From Nocardioides jejuensis (GTDB taxonomy: Bacteria > Actinomycetota > Actinomycetes > Propionibacteriales > Nocardioidaceae): DNA of 64,000 nucleotides. The notes below the pieces were generated by a model. It did no database searches. It saw nothing but the letters and a program-made list of their open reading frames with translations, and had not been told where the DNA came from. Shown piece after piece: positions 17,592 through 26,665 of the stretch. The stretch lies in the NCBI RefSeq assembly GCF_004337475.1, contig NZ_SJZJ01000001.1, positions 62,001 through 126,000 on the forward strand. The letters run 5' to 3'. The position numbers and the translations under genes are program-made. Position 1 is the first letter of the stretch. The number at the start of each line of letters is the position of its first letter.

Positions 17592-18586
17592 AGATCCTCG
17601 TCGGCTCGCTTGTCGGTGGCGCCGCCCTCGTCGGCAGCACCGCAGCACTGCTGCCCCTCGCGATGATGACTTCAATGGGCGTTTCCGACGTTGCCCTCGC
17701 TCCTGTCTCGAGCTGCACTGTCGATGCGAGTGGCCTGACCGTCGACGACCTCGATACTGAACAGCTCAAGAACGCCGCGACGATCATCGGCGTGGCCGTC
17801 TCGTTGAAGGTCCCACCGCGGGGTCAGGCCATTGCCATCGCGACGGCCATGCAGGAGTCCGGCCTTCGGAATCTCGCCTACGGCGACCGTGACTCCCTCG
17901 GACTCTTCCAGCAGCGACCGAGCCAAGGTTGGGGGTCTCCCTCTGAAGTACGCGATCCCGCGCGTGCCGCCAGTGCCTTCTTTGGTGGCCCAGCGTCGCC
18001 GGTCAAGAACGGTGGTCTGCTGTCCGTCAAGGGCTGGCAGGACATGGAGCTCTGGGAGGCTGCGCAGGCGGTGCAGAGGAGCGGCTTCCCCACCGCCTAC
18101 GCGAAGTGGGAGGGCCTCGCCAACGACGTGGTCACCAAGCTGTCGGGCGCGACGAGCACCTGTGAGCCTCTGGCGGTGGGAAGTTGGACGCTACCGATCA
18201 GCACCGGATACACGCTGACCTCCGGTTTTGGCTCCCGCGTGCACCCGATCACCGGCGAGGTCCGTTTCCACGCAGGCCTCGATATGGCCGCTCCGACCGG
18301 CACACCGGTTCGCGCGGCAGCCGCCGGCGAAGTCACCTGGGCCGGCGTGGTCAGCGGATACGGCAACCTCGTCCGAATCCGCCACGCGGGGAATATCGAG
18401 ACCTACTACGGCCACCTTTCCGCATTCGTGGTGCGCGCAGGACAGCAGGTCCAGGCAGGTGACCTCATCGGCAAGGTCGGCAGCACCGGCAACTCCACCG
18501 GGCCCCACCTCCACTTCGAGGTTCGCCACAACGGTGAGCCCACCAATCCGGATCCGTTCCTCCGTGAGAAGGGACTCAAGCCATGA
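17588..18586 (+). CDS. Cell-wall hydrolase with lysozyme-like and M23 peptidase domains
   Basis: A 332-residue secreted or anchored protein: hydrophobic N terminus (residues 4-28), a transglycosylase-like domain (AIATAMQESGLRNLAYGDRDSLGLFQQRP, with the catalytic-type Glu of MQESGL), and an M23/LytM endopeptidase domain near residues 205-325 with the zinc motifs HAGLD and HLHFEV plus YYGHLS. It opens peptidoglycan for the mating channel (VirB1/TcpG-type role). Start overlaps the previous gene by 4 bases and the end overlaps the next by 4. Confidence 0.94.
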   Translation: MKILVGSLVGGAALVGSTAALLPLAMMTSMGVSDVALAPVSSCTVDASGLTVDDLDTEQLKNAATIIGVAVSLKVPPRGQAIAIATAMQESGLRNLAYGDRDSLGLFQQRPSQGWGSPSEVRDPARAASAFFGGPASPVKNGGLLSVKGWQDMELWEAAQAVQRSGFPTAYAKWEGLANDVVTKLSGATSTCEPLAVGSWTLPISTGYTLTSGFGSRVHPITGEVRFHAGLDMAAPTGTPVRAAAAGEVTWAGVVSGYGNLVRIRHAGNIETYYGHLSAFVVRAGQQVQAGDLIGKVGSTGNSTGPHLHFEVRHNGEPTNPDPFLREKGLKP

Positions 18587-18861
18587 GCACAGCTGAAAAT
18601 CGCTATCCGTGGTTCGGCCAGCCGCCCGCGCGCACCCCTCAGCCGTCAGCCAAGGTCCCCGCGCTGATGGGCAAGCGCGTGATCCTGTCGACTCCCGAGG
18701 GCTTCGTCTACGACATGCGGGCGGCGGGAGAGCGGTACATCGACGCCGAGTGCCGCGACCTCGTCGACATCGTGACCGAAGAGGCCTGGTATCGCTGGAT
18801 GCTGCTCGGCAAGGAACCACGAAAAGCCCCGTGGGCCGCTCATCTGGTCTGGGTGGAATGA
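18583..18861 (+). CDS. Small conserved-looking protein at the end of the mating operon
   Basis: A 92-residue soluble protein (AENRYPWFGQPPARTPQ... MGKRVILSTPEGFVYDMRA...) with no recognised motif. It overlaps the M23 gene by 4 bases, so it is cotranscribed and coupled, and probably serves transfer or its regulation. No function is assigned. Confidence 0.8.
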   Translation: MSTAENRYPWFGQPPARTPQPSAKVPALMGKRVILSTPEGFVYDMRAAGERYIDAECRDLVDIVTEEAWYRWMLLGKEPRKAPWAAHLVWVE

Positions 18862-18870
18862 GTCGCCGTC

Positions 18871-20088
18871 ATGCGCGGGATGACCACGGATCTCACTCTC
18901 GGGCGCCGAATCGCCTGGTATCGCCAGCGCCGCGGAATGTCCCAGGAAGTCCTGGCGGGCATGCTCGGCCGGACAGTCAGCTGGCTCAGCAAGCTCGAAA
19001 ACGACGACATCACACTTGACCGTCTGTCGGTGTTGCGAGCAGTCGCAGAATGCCTCGACATAGCCCTCGGCGACCTTCTCGCAGAACCATCGTTGATGGA
19101 GTGGACGACCGACTCAGGTCAGCGCACCGTGCCGGCCCTGCGGGAAGTGCTGATGGACTATCGGATCCTTCTCGGCACGACCAGCGCGGTTGCTGATCCT
19201 ACGGATCTGCAGCAGCTCAAGACCGACGTCGACGAGGTCTGGTCGGCGTACCAAGACGCTCGCTTCGGCTTCGTCGTTGCTGCCCTCGTGAGGCTGATCC
19301 CGCGCGCCCGAGCAGCAGTCGCGACGTACGCAGGAGACGAGCGGGCAATCGCTGCCGGCCGACTCGCCCTCGCGTACCAGGTCGCCGCGTCCACTCTGAC
19401 CAAGCTCGGTGAGGTCGACCTGGCTTGGACGGCATCCGAACGCGGAATCGCGATGGCGCACGAGAGCGGAAACCCCGTCGTGATCGGCTCACTGCTCCGC
19501 TCCATCACGCACTCGCTGCTCTCCACGGGCCAGTACGTCGACGCAGTGCGGATCACGAACGACGCAGCCGACTTCTTCGAGCCACACCTTCACCGCCCAA
19601 GCTCCACGATGCTGTCCGTGTACGGCACTGCGCTGCTCGCAGGAGCGATGGCCTCTGCACGAGCCGGCGACCGCGAAACGACTCGAGACTTTCTGAACGC
19701 CGCGAGCGACGCCGCACGTCGTCTCGGGCGGGACGAGAACAAGTTGTGGACCGCCTTCGGTCCGACGAACGTCGCGATCCATCGCGTCTCGACGGCCATG
19801 GAGCTGGGGGACGTCCCGGTTGCCCTGAAGCTCGGGCCCGACCTGGACACTCGATCTGTTCCGATTGAGCGCAGGGCGCGGCACTCGCTCGAGGTCGCCC
19901 GCGCCCTCACGACTGCAGGACGCCGTGACGAGGCTCTCGCAACAGTCCTCGATGCCGAATATCGAGCCCCCGAGCAAGTCAGGTACCACTTCTTGACTCG
20001 CTACCTCGTGCAGACGTGGATGCGGTCCGTCAAGGGCAAGCCCTCCCTGGACCTCGCGCAACTCGCCACCCGCCTGCACCTCGGCTAG
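18871..20088 (+). CDS. XRE-family regulator with TPR-like C-terminal domain
   Basis: A protein of about 405 residues. Residues ~10-70 are a helix-turn-helix of the XRE type (LGRRIAWYRQRRGMSQEVLAGMLGRTVSWLSKLEN). The remaining ~320 residues are helical with repeat-like alanine/leucine spacing, as in TPR sensor domains of actinobacterial XRE proteins. ATG 18880 (MTTDLT) is an equally good start. It follows the mating operon by 9 bases and precedes a NUDIX gene by 24. It is the best candidate in the element to read the shared palindrome at 11874 and 26171, but no direct evidence links them. Confidence 0.88.
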   Translation: MRGMTTDLTLGRRIAWYRQRRGMSQEVLAGMLGRTVSWLSKLENDDITLDRLSVLRAVAECLDIALGDLLAEPSLMEWTTDSGQRTVPALREVLMDYRILLGTTSAVADPTDLQQLKTDVDEVWSAYQDARFGFVVAALVRLIPRARAAVATYAGDERAIAAGRLALAYQVAASTLTKLGEVDLAWTASERGIAMAHESGNPVVIGSLLRSITHSLLSTGQYVDAVRITNDAADFFEPHLHRPSSTMLSVYGTALLAGAMASARAGDRETTRDFLNAASDAARRLGRDENKLWTAFGPTNVAIHRVSTAMELGDVPVALKLGPDLDTRSVPIERRARHSLEVARALTTAGRRDEALATVLDAEYRAPEQVRYHFLTRYLVQTWMRSVKGKPSLDLAQLATRLHLG

Positions 20089-20112
20089 CCAGTCTGCGCC
20101 TAGGGTCGGAGC

Positions 20113-20568
20113 GTGACTCACGCGGACACTCCCCCGATGGCGACGCCCCGTGTTGCGGCCGGAGCACTGATCCGGAACTCCGCGGGCGAGATCCTGCTGG
20201 TCAAGCCGACCTACAAGGACGGCTGGGAGATCCCCGGCGGCTACGTGGAGCCTGGCGAATCTCCGCGGGCCGCTTGCATCCGTGAGATCCGGGAGGAACT
20301 CGGAGTCGACCACCCCGTTGGGAACCTGCTCGTCGTGGACTGGGCGCCGGCCGAGCAAGAGGGTGACAAACTGCTCTTCATCTTCGATGCATCGCACGTT
20401 GAACTGTCTGCTCTGACACTTCCGCCCGATGAACTGTCTGAAGCCAAGTACTGGCCCGCCGGCTTGATCACGTCGGTCACTCCCCCGCGCCTCGGACGAC
20501 GAATCCTTGCCGCCGCCCGCGCAGACCAGGGACACCTAGGCACGTACCTAGAACACGGAACCGCCTGA
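20113..20568 (+). CDS. NUDIX hydrolase
   Basis: A 151-residue protein with a complete Nudix box (GGYVEPGE then REIREELGV; Glu residues for Mg2+ intact) at about residues 45-67. It hydrolyses a nucleoside diphosphate linked to another moiety; the substrate is not readable. GTG 20113 is the first start that keeps the N-terminal strand. It follows the XRE-TPR gene by 24 bases and ends the rightward transcription unit. Possible roles range from nucleotide housekeeping to a defence-linked signal hydrolase. Confidence 0.93.
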   Translation: MTHADTPPMATPRVAAGALIRNSAGEILLVKPTYKDGWEIPGGYVEPGESPRAACIREIREELGVDHPVGNLLVVDWAPAEQEGDKLLFIFDASHVELSALTLPPDELSEAKYWPAGLITSVTPPRLGRRILAAARADQGHLGTYLEHGTA

Positions 20569-20618
20569 CGAGCGGTGTTCGCGGGATTCGGCGAACGCAC
20601 CAAAAGGGTGCGCTCGTC
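20567..20618. terminator. Compound hairpin between convergent genes
   Basis: Outer arms GACGAGCG (20567-20574) and CGCTCGTC (20611-20618) enclose an inner stem GTTCGC/GCGAAC (20577-20582, 20591-20596) and a CAAAAG stretch. It begins at the NUDIX stop codon and faces the convergent gene ending at 20705, so a terminator usable in both directions is likely. No U tract, as is common at high GC. Confidence 0.4.
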
Positions 20619-20704
20619 GGACCACGCTCACATCTGGCCACACCGACAACCGGAGCCTGACCGGACCGTTCCCGCAACTTGCGACCATTCGCGCAGCGGT
20701 CGAC

Positions 20705-21034
20705 CTACCAGCGTCGTCGCGCGAGCCAGTAGATCCGCTTGGCTTCCTCCAGTGATAGGTCCGGAGGCGGCAGGTCACCCCGGGTCTTGAACTGCCACAT
20801 CACGGCACGGGCGCCTGCTAAGTCGAGACCGAGGTTCAGCAAATCTTTGAGCGCCTCGAGGGATGCCACGGTGACACGGAAGTGGCTCTGACCGGGTGAA
20901 TAGAAGCGCCGGTCGAGGCACCAGCAGACTTCGTGCGCCTTCCAGATGGGGATGTCGAGCTCAGCCGCAACCCGCTTCGCGGATACGAGGAGACGCGGTG
21001 GGTCCGGGGCGTCCCACTCGTTCGGGTCGTTCAC
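20705..21034 (-). CDS. Small DNA-binding-like protein, function unknown
   Basis: About 109 residues if it starts at GTG 21034, which overlaps the previous stop as GTGA; an in-frame ATG at 21076 is possible. LLVSAKRVAAELDIPIWKAHEVCWCLDRRFY resembles a helix-turn-helix with a following wing, and the middle (ALKDLLNLGLDLAGARAVMWQFK) is helical. No family recognised. Coupled to the upstream HTH gene, so the two may act together. Confidence 0.65.
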   Translation of the reverse strand: MNDPNEWDAPDPPRLLVSAKRVAAELDIPIWKAHEVCWCLDRRFYSPGQSHFRVTVASLEALKDLLNLGLDLAGARAVMWQFKTRGDLPPPDLSLEEAKRIYWLARRRW

Positions 21035-21666
21035 CACCAGCGCCTCGCAGACTCGCGAGGCATGTCGTTCACCCACGCCAGCAATGAGCCGTAGACGATC
21101 CGGTAGCGGCTCTTTCCCTCGCCGATGAAGACCCGGTCAACGTCGCCATTCGTGACTGCTTGGCGGATGGCGTGCTCGGGAAGGCTCAGCATCCATGCAG
21201 CCTCCTTCACGTTGACGAGGATCTTCTCGTCCCACGGGTCCGGGCTCTCTGCGGTGAATAGGGCATCGCCGCGGGGACGGTGGCTGGCCCTTCGCTTGCC
21301 AGCTGGTGAGTCGACCGTCCGGTCCGGTGCCGGCGGGGTCGACCGCCGTCGCGTCCGGGTCACTCGCGCTGTGCTGTAGCTGGGCGAGGCGAACGTGACT
21401 CGCTCGGCGGTCGCGGTGACCGCGACGCGCTCGGGCTCGGGAGGTGCAGGCGGGTTCGGAGCTTGCCCGTCATTCGCGAGCCACTCTCGCCCCAGCTCGG
21501 TGATGGAGGCACTCCAGCGGGGGCCGCGTCCTTTCACGGTGGCTAGGCCGCGGGTTGCCAGTGACCTGGCTGAGGTTCTGCGCGAGTTAGGAGCGTCACC
21601 GTCGGCGTGGCCGTCAGCGATCCATTGAAGGGTGTCGAGCTGCAGCCCGGTCAGTCGGCTTCCCAT
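21031..21666 (-). CDS. Two-headed HTH protein with excisionase-like C terminus
   Basis: A 211-residue protein. Residues 1-62 look like a winged helix (LQLDTLQWIADGHADG... LATRGLATVKGRG... ITELGREWL). After a proline/threonine/arginine-rich linker, residues ~145-205 resemble an excisionase/MerR-type HTH (ILVNVKEAAWMLSLPEHAIRQAV... RYRIVYGSLLAWV). Two DNA-binding ends would allow bridging or site pairing. A TATATA-bearing palindrome lies 21 bp upstream. Overlaps the next gene by 4 bases. Confidence 0.7.
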   Translation of the reverse strand: MGSRLTGLQLDTLQWIADGHADGDAPNSRRTSARSLATRGLATVKGRGPRWSASITELGREWLANDGQAPNPPAPPEPERVAVTATAERVTFASPSYSTARVTRTRRRSTPPAPDRTVDSPAGKRRASHRPRGDALFTAESPDPWDEKILVNVKEAAWMLSLPEHAIRQAVTNGDVDRVFIGEGKSRYRIVYGSLLAWVNDMPRESARRWW

Positions 21667-21686
21667 GCCGGCGAGGCTAGCCGCCC

Positions 21687-21698
21687 GTGTATATACAC
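21687..21698. promoter_or_regulatory. Palindromic promoter element GTGTATATACAC
   Basis: A perfect 12-bp palindrome, AT-rich against its surroundings, 20 bp upstream of the leftward ATG at 21666. On the minus strand TGTATA or TATATA can serve as a -10 box, and CTGACG 17 bp upstream of TGTATA as a -35. A regulator bound here would block the polymerase directly; autoregulation by the HTH product is possible. Confidence 0.45.
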
Positions 21699-21801
21699 CT
21701 GGTGCGTCTGTGCTCGTCAGTGTGCGCGGCGACTGCTGCGCCTCCTCAAGGGCACGATCGCACGAGAGGTTTCGAGCTACCGGAGACGCCCAATACCCTG
21801 C

Positions 21802-22071
21802 TTAGCGTCGAGGATCTGCGCCGGACCCGGCAGCGTCGAAGTCCTCGGAACCTGCCAGATCCACGCCAGCCGCATCGAACGCCGACTTCGTGAACGATCC
21901 GACTTCGTCCAGCCACCGAGAGTGGATCTCGGCGTCCTGACCGACCTGTGACAGAAGCACCGCAATCTGTCGAAATCCCCTCGCACGTGGATTGTTCGGT
22001 TTCCAGCCTCGAAACCGCGCCGGCGAAGCGGGGCCGGCATCGATCCAATGGGGTACTACGCGGGGCGCCAT
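21802..22071 (-). CDS. Possible small protein, function unknown
   Basis: An 89-residue frame whose middle (RFRGWKPNNPRARGFRQIAV and LSQVGQDAEIHSRWLDEVGS, then FTKSAFDAAGVDLAG) has protein-like composition, unlike the arginine/serine-rich noise of other frames here. It lies between the DUF6493-like gene and the HTH gene in the same direction. No ribosome site is clear before ATG 22071, so the call is weak. The remaining gap 21699-21801 shows nothing. Confidence 0.35.
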   Translation of the reverse strand: MAPRVVPHWIDAGPASPARFRGWKPNNPRARGFRQIAVLLSQVGQDAEIHSRWLDEVGSFTKSAFDAAGVDLAGSEDFDAAGSGADPRR

Positions 22072-22132
22072 GAGACTCGTCGAAGTTGGCCTGCTTGGAC
22101 CGGCGGGCACGAGTCGGCGCACCGAATTGGCC

Positions 22133-24618
22133 TCAGCGCATGAGACGGCGCGCGGCCTTGGCGAGCATCGATGACGACTTGCCCGTTGCGAGTTCACGGA
22201 ACGCAACGGGTAGTTCGATTGTGGTGCCCGTCCGCTCAGCGAGGACCGCGGCCACTTCCAGGAATGCCCCGGCATCGCGTCGTCCGGGCAGCACGGCGAC
22301 GATTTCTCGGAGGGCGTGCAACACGTGCGGAACGGCGGCATCGTTTCCGCGAGTGCATTCCGCAAGGCCATCGCTGATTCGTTTCCCGATGACGATGTCG
22401 TCGGCAAGCAGGAGGGCTGCCTGCCGGCCGAGCTCCTTGCCGTCGAGTACACCGTGGCGCGCTAGGTCCAGGATGGCGTCCTGGGCTGCAGTTCGGCTGC
22501 GCGCATCCTTGGCCGCGAGCGCTAGTACGAGCGCAGAAGATGACGGCGAGCCGTTGACGGTCCGGGCTCGCGCGATCGCATCAATTACCTGGACGGAGCA
22601 CGCGCGGTCCTTTCGAAGGTCGCGGTGGAGGTACGGGTGAGCGTGAGCCGCCAGTACGTCGTGGTCGTGCGGCAAAAGGGCTGCCCCGAGTCCTAGTGTC
22701 TGCTCGAAGTGCGGTTCGTATTCGCCGTACGCCGACTCCGGCTCGGCCGTTGCTGCGGGGCTGGATCTTGCGAAGATGCCTGCTCCGGCATGCCCTTCGC
22801 TCCCTTTCACGTCGCGGAAGGTGGCGACCCGTCGTTCGGGCTCCCAACTCATGCGTTGGTATGAGGCGACCTCTCGCAGCCAACCGGGGTGGTTCGCCCG
22901 CTGAGCCTGGGCGACGGCAGCGGACTTGCGCAGCGATCGCGGGATCATGACTCCTGATCGCGCGCTTGGCGGGATCCTTAGCAGCGCGATGGTCAATTCG
23001 AGTTCGAGGATCGAGCGAGACCGGCCCGCAAGCTCAACGCGTCGGTTGAGCTCATCCGCGTCCAGCGTGAAGTCGGCCCGCGATGGAAGTGCTAGCGAGC
23101 CCTGGCCTCCTTCGCGGACAGCGTGCGCGACGCCAGAAAGGCGTCGGCCGATCGCTCCGACGAACGATTCCGGGAGGGCCGCTTGGGTGGGGAGGATTGC
23201 CTGGCCGAGTACGACCCTCCAGTCGCCGTCGAGGACGCGCTTGCGAGGCGTGAGCCAGGCGAGTGTCAGGGTGCGGACCGCGCTATACGGGCATTCCCCG
23301 TAGTACTCAGTCTTCATCGCCCGTTCCAGCAGGAGGTCAGCAGTCGATGGGCGGTGGTCGGCGAACCGCAGCAGCCCGTCGATCGCGCGCTCCATCTCGA
23401 GCGCGTCGAGCTCTTCGAAGAGGTCAAGGAGTACTTCGGCAAGCTCGTCAGCCGATTCGACTGGCCGCACAACGGCGGCTGGGGGCGTGCTTCGGGCTGG
23501 GCCGCGACAAACTCTTGCGGTTCGTCAGCCTTGCCTGCGTCGACTCCAAGCCGCTTCAGGATCGTGGCCGCCTGATCGCGTACGTCGGCCCGGCTGTGCT
23601 CCATGGCGATCTGCACCGTGGCCACGATGGAGAGTTCGGGGTGCGCCGTGGCGATCTTCTCGAGCAGGCGCAGTTGGGCGACGACAGTTGCCTTGTCGGC
23701 ACGCCCAAGGGTTCCTCGGCTCGCAGCAATGACCGGCTCTGGTTCAAAGCGCGTGTCGGGTAGCAGTCTGAGTAGCTCACGCTGGGCTGCCCTCACTGAC
23801 GGTCCATGTTCGGCGGTGAGTATCCGCGCATAGGTCCCTTGACGTTCGGCGACCTCGTCAAGGGTCGGCGCGAGGGCGTCGTGCATGACCACAAACCAGC
23901 CAAGATCGATGGCTGCCCAGTCACGCAGCGGAGCCGCGAGCACCGTGTCGAGCAGTTTCCCGCGGTCAAGCCGTCCTTCCTGGGACAACGCCAGGAGGGT
24001 CACACGCCAGGTCGCGGCAGCCATGGGCAGGCGGCGGGGCGTGTGTGCGTAGAAGGTCTCTGCGAACTTGTCGTGGTAGGCGAGTAGCCGGCCAGTCCCC
24101 TCGGTTGCGAGCATCGTGATCAGGTGGTCACCAGCGAGCGCTGGGTCGGCATCGAGCTGGTCGATTAGCGGCGCACGCTCCTTCGCCCAGTAGTCAGGCA
24201 CGCCCCTGACGGTGCCCCGGAAGTACTCGGGATGGTCCGGCACCGGTGCCACGCCGGCACGGACAAGTCCACGAGCGAGTCGCCAGTTCCCGAATTCGTC
24301 GTCGAGCAAGGAGTCGACGAACTCGGGCAGCCAACCGGGGTTGCGGGCCTTCAGGATGGCGACTGCGTGATCCACGTGGAAGCGGTCAAACCCGAAGGCC
24401 TGCTGGGCGACCATGGCCTGCCGGTGGCCGCCCGCTGTTGCGAGGACCGCGAGAGCGGCGTGGGCCGAAGAGACCCGGGTGGGGTTCCCCCGGGTGAGCC
24501 ATCCGCGCGCCTTCGGACCCAGCGCTTTGCGGTCAGCGTCGCTGAGATTGAGGAGGCCTGACATGACCTCGTCCGTGTCCCCGCGTACCAGCCAAGTGAG
24601 GATCGCGTCCAGGCTCAT
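22133..24618 (-). pseudogene. DUF6493-like gene split by a frameshift
   Basis: Starts at ATG 24618 in a 4-base overlap with the SWIM gene. The first frame gives ~380 residues of helical, HEAT-like protein (MSLDAILTWLVRGDTDEVM...) and then runs into noise, ending at 23314. Good protein sequence resumes in another frame (VVRPVESADELAEVLLDLFE) and runs to 22133. The switch maps to a run of five G at 23481-23485 (plus strand); one extra G would restore a single 828-residue protein. DUF6493 membership is my recognition from the pairing with a SWIM gene and the overall pattern, not a search. A sequencing error, true mutation or slippage are all possible. Function unknown. Confidence 0.7.
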
Positions 24619-25979
24619 CGCTCCCGCTTTCGGACCAGGTCGACGGCCAGTACGTGCTTGCAGGGGCCGCGGTTTCCCTTGTGCTTTGCATACCAGGGGC
24701 AGGTGCACCGGTCGCCGTCGACCACGCGGCGTACGACGTGCTCGGTGTCGCCGCTTCGGACGTAGGCGGTCTCGCCGTCGAGTCGCACGGCGCTCGTCTC
24801 GACCAGGGTGATCGCGTCCCGTAAGCGGGGATGCATCGTGGCGAGCCTGTCGGCGTCGTAGGGAAGTTCGCGGTGGAAGTAGCCGCCTTCAGCGACGTCG
24901 TACCCGACCCTGCCCGCCGCCCCGAGGCGGCTGAGCGCGCGGGTGACCCGGTCCTCGGCGAGGCCTGCCTCGGCCGAAAGACCCGAGATGTCGATCCTCG
25001 GCTCAAAGGTGAGAAGGGCACTGATGAGGTCCGCGTCTTCGGCGGATTGCTCGTCGGCGAGGTCCCAGAGAACTCCGCCTTCTCCGGAAAACCCACGGCT
25101 GGACTCGGGGCTGAGGACGAGGACAAAGCGCGCGTCGTCGAGCTCGAGCTCCCACACACCAGTGGCACCCTGTGCGTCATGCGGAGCTGCATACGCACGC
25201 AGGGAGCGGGCGAAGCGGAGCAGCGGTTCAAGCGGCTTGAGCCGATCGAGCCCCGACAGGGATACCGCGTCCGGAGTCGGGCGCGTAGTGATGCGCAGCC
25301 CGCGTCCGGCCGGGACGACCCAGACTGGCTTGCGACTACCGGAGCTCGGCAGGCCCCGGATGAAGCGTCGCGCCTCGGATGCCGCAACATCGAAGGCCGG
25401 GGAGACGGTCGCGCAAGCAATCTGAACCTCAGCGAAGCCCTTGAGCCATCGTTCGGGCAAAGGAACCTTCTTTTCGGTCACCTCAGCGTCAAGAGTGCGA
25501 ACCACGACGTCCTCGCCGACCTGGAGATGCAGCGGTTCCAGACCGCCGATGCGGGCGAGGGCATCGCGCATCGGCGGGTTGAAGTCAACATTGGTCGTGC
25601 CGGTGTCGAGCAGGGTGCCGTCAAGGCTGCCCGGCAGGGCGTCGTAGCGCGCGTACACCCCGCAGCACGCGGAGAAGCTCTCGAATCGGAGCCGATCGCC
25701 GTTGCTGGTCACGACGGGGTCGGCGGCCCGCAGGATCGCGGCAACCATTCCGGGTGGCACATAGAAGCGAGTACGGGCGACCTTGGCGACCGCGAGTAAA
25801 GCCGCCGCCGCTTGCTCGGCATGCCCGAGGAAGCCATCGAAGAACACAGGGTGGGTGGCCGGGCCGGCTGCGGTACGCCCGCCGCTGGTCGCGAGCAACA
25901 GGTCGGCTCGTCCGCCGCTGAAAGTCAGCTCCGACGGGCGGACGTAGCTGTACGTCTGTTCATCGGTGGTCACGGCCAT
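24615..25979 (-). CDS. SWIM zinc-finger protein
   Basis: A 454-residue protein ending in a SWIM domain: CTCPWYAKHKGNRGPCKHVLA (C-x-C-x(n)-C-x-H) about 20 residues from the C terminus. The rest lacks known motifs. ATG 25979 (MAVTTDEQTY) is chosen over an upstream start that would run into the palindrome region. It is the first gene of a pair with the DUF6493-like gene, with coupled translation. SWIM proteins are thought to bind nucleic acid or proteins through zinc; this pairing is known in actinobacteria but its role is not. Confidence 0.88.
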   Translation of the reverse strand: MAVTTDEQTYSYVRPSELTFSGGRADLLLATSGGRTAAGPATHPVFFDGFLGHAEQAAAALLAVAKVARTRFYVPPGMVAAILRAADPVVTSNGDRLRFESFSACCGVYARYDALPGSLDGTLLDTGTTNVDFNPPMRDALARIGGLEPLHLQVGEDVVVRTLDAEVTEKKVPLPERWLKGFAEVQIACATVSPAFDVAASEARRFIRGLPSSGSRKPVWVVPAGRGLRITTRPTPDAVSLSGLDRLKPLEPLLRFARSLRAYAAPHDAQGATGVWELELDDARFVLVLSPESSRGFSGEGGVLWDLADEQSAEDADLISALLTFEPRIDISGLSAEAGLAEDRVTRALSRLGAAGRVGYDVAEGGYFHRELPYDADRLATMHPRLRDAITLVETSAVRLDGETAYVRSGDTEHVVRRVVDGDRCTCPWYAKHKGNRGPCKHVLAVDLVRKRER

Positions 25980-26170
25980 GGCCGAGAACTTATCCGAGCA
26001 GAACCTTGGCGGTCCGGGCTGCCGCTGAATTCCCGAGAATTCGGCGAGCGACTTCGTCAACGCGAGGTGACGTCACTGCCACCACGGCCGTGCAATGCGT
26101 TTGCACATGCCGCGGCACTTCCCTCAATCGAGTGCGCGTCATCTGGACCGTGGGCCAACCGCTTCTCGAC

Positions 26171-26189
26171 CCCTGAAAACTTTTCGGGG
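26171..26189. promoter_or_regulatory. Operator-like palindrome, copy 2
   Basis: CCCTGAAAACTTTTCGGGG, one base different from the perfect palindrome at 11874-11892, again followed by TTC. It sits in the 281-bp gap between the leftward SWIM gene and the rightward maintenance operon, 71 bp before the 26261 start. Confidence 0.68.
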
Positions 26190-26260
26190 TTCGTCCGACT
26201 AATCGCGCTTCCACTTGAAGAGCACCCGCCAGAGGGGCGGGACTTCGAGAGGAAGAAGCA

Positions 26261-26665
26261 ATGCCCAGCTACGCAATCGACAGCAAGCGTCAGCCGATGA
26301 CCGCCACTGGGATCGTCGAGCCCGTCTTCGAGTGGGAGGAGACGCCGGACGGCCGCCGTCGGCCCTCCGAGACGCAGGCGCGCAACGAAGCGACCGGGAT
26401 GCCGCTGTGGCAGGTCGAGGTGCTTTACACGCAGGTCGTGTTCGGCCGCCGATCGACCGCAACCGCGATGGTCACGGTCGATGCCGAGGAGGAGCCGAAG
26501 CCCCGAGACCTGAGTCCGATCGGCTTCGTCGCGCTGCGAGCGGAAGTTCGCGTCAACAAGGCCGGCGGCATCACCGAGTACTGGAATGCCGAGTCGGTTC
26601 TCCTCCCGAGCTCGTCCAGCAAGCCCGCAGGTGCCGGCAACCCGAACGACAAGGCGGCCGCGTGA
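26261..26665 (+). CDS. Conserved-type small protein of the maintenance module
   Basis: A 134-residue soluble protein with alternating strands (LWQVEVLYTQVVFG, IGFVALRAEVRV, ITEYWNAESVLLP) that suggest a beta-rich fold, and a disordered alanine/serine tail. A good ribosome site (GAGAGGAAG) precedes ATG 26261. It opens the operon 26261-30016, before FtsK- and RepSA-like genes, a position often held by small replication- or transfer-linked proteins in actinomycete elements. Function not known. Confidence 0.8.
   Translation: MPSYAIDSKRQPMTATGIVEPVFEWEETPDGRRRPSETQARNEATGMPLWQVEVLYTQVVFGRRSTATAMVTVDAEEEPKPRDLSPIGFVALRAEVRVNKAGGITEYWNAESVLLPSSSSKPAGAGNPNDKAAA

Noticed and set aside
23481..23485. 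Programmed -1 frameshift at the G run
   Set aside because: No downstream pseudoknot-like structure or classical slippery heptamer was clear; an indel is simpler. Kept only as a possibility in the finding.
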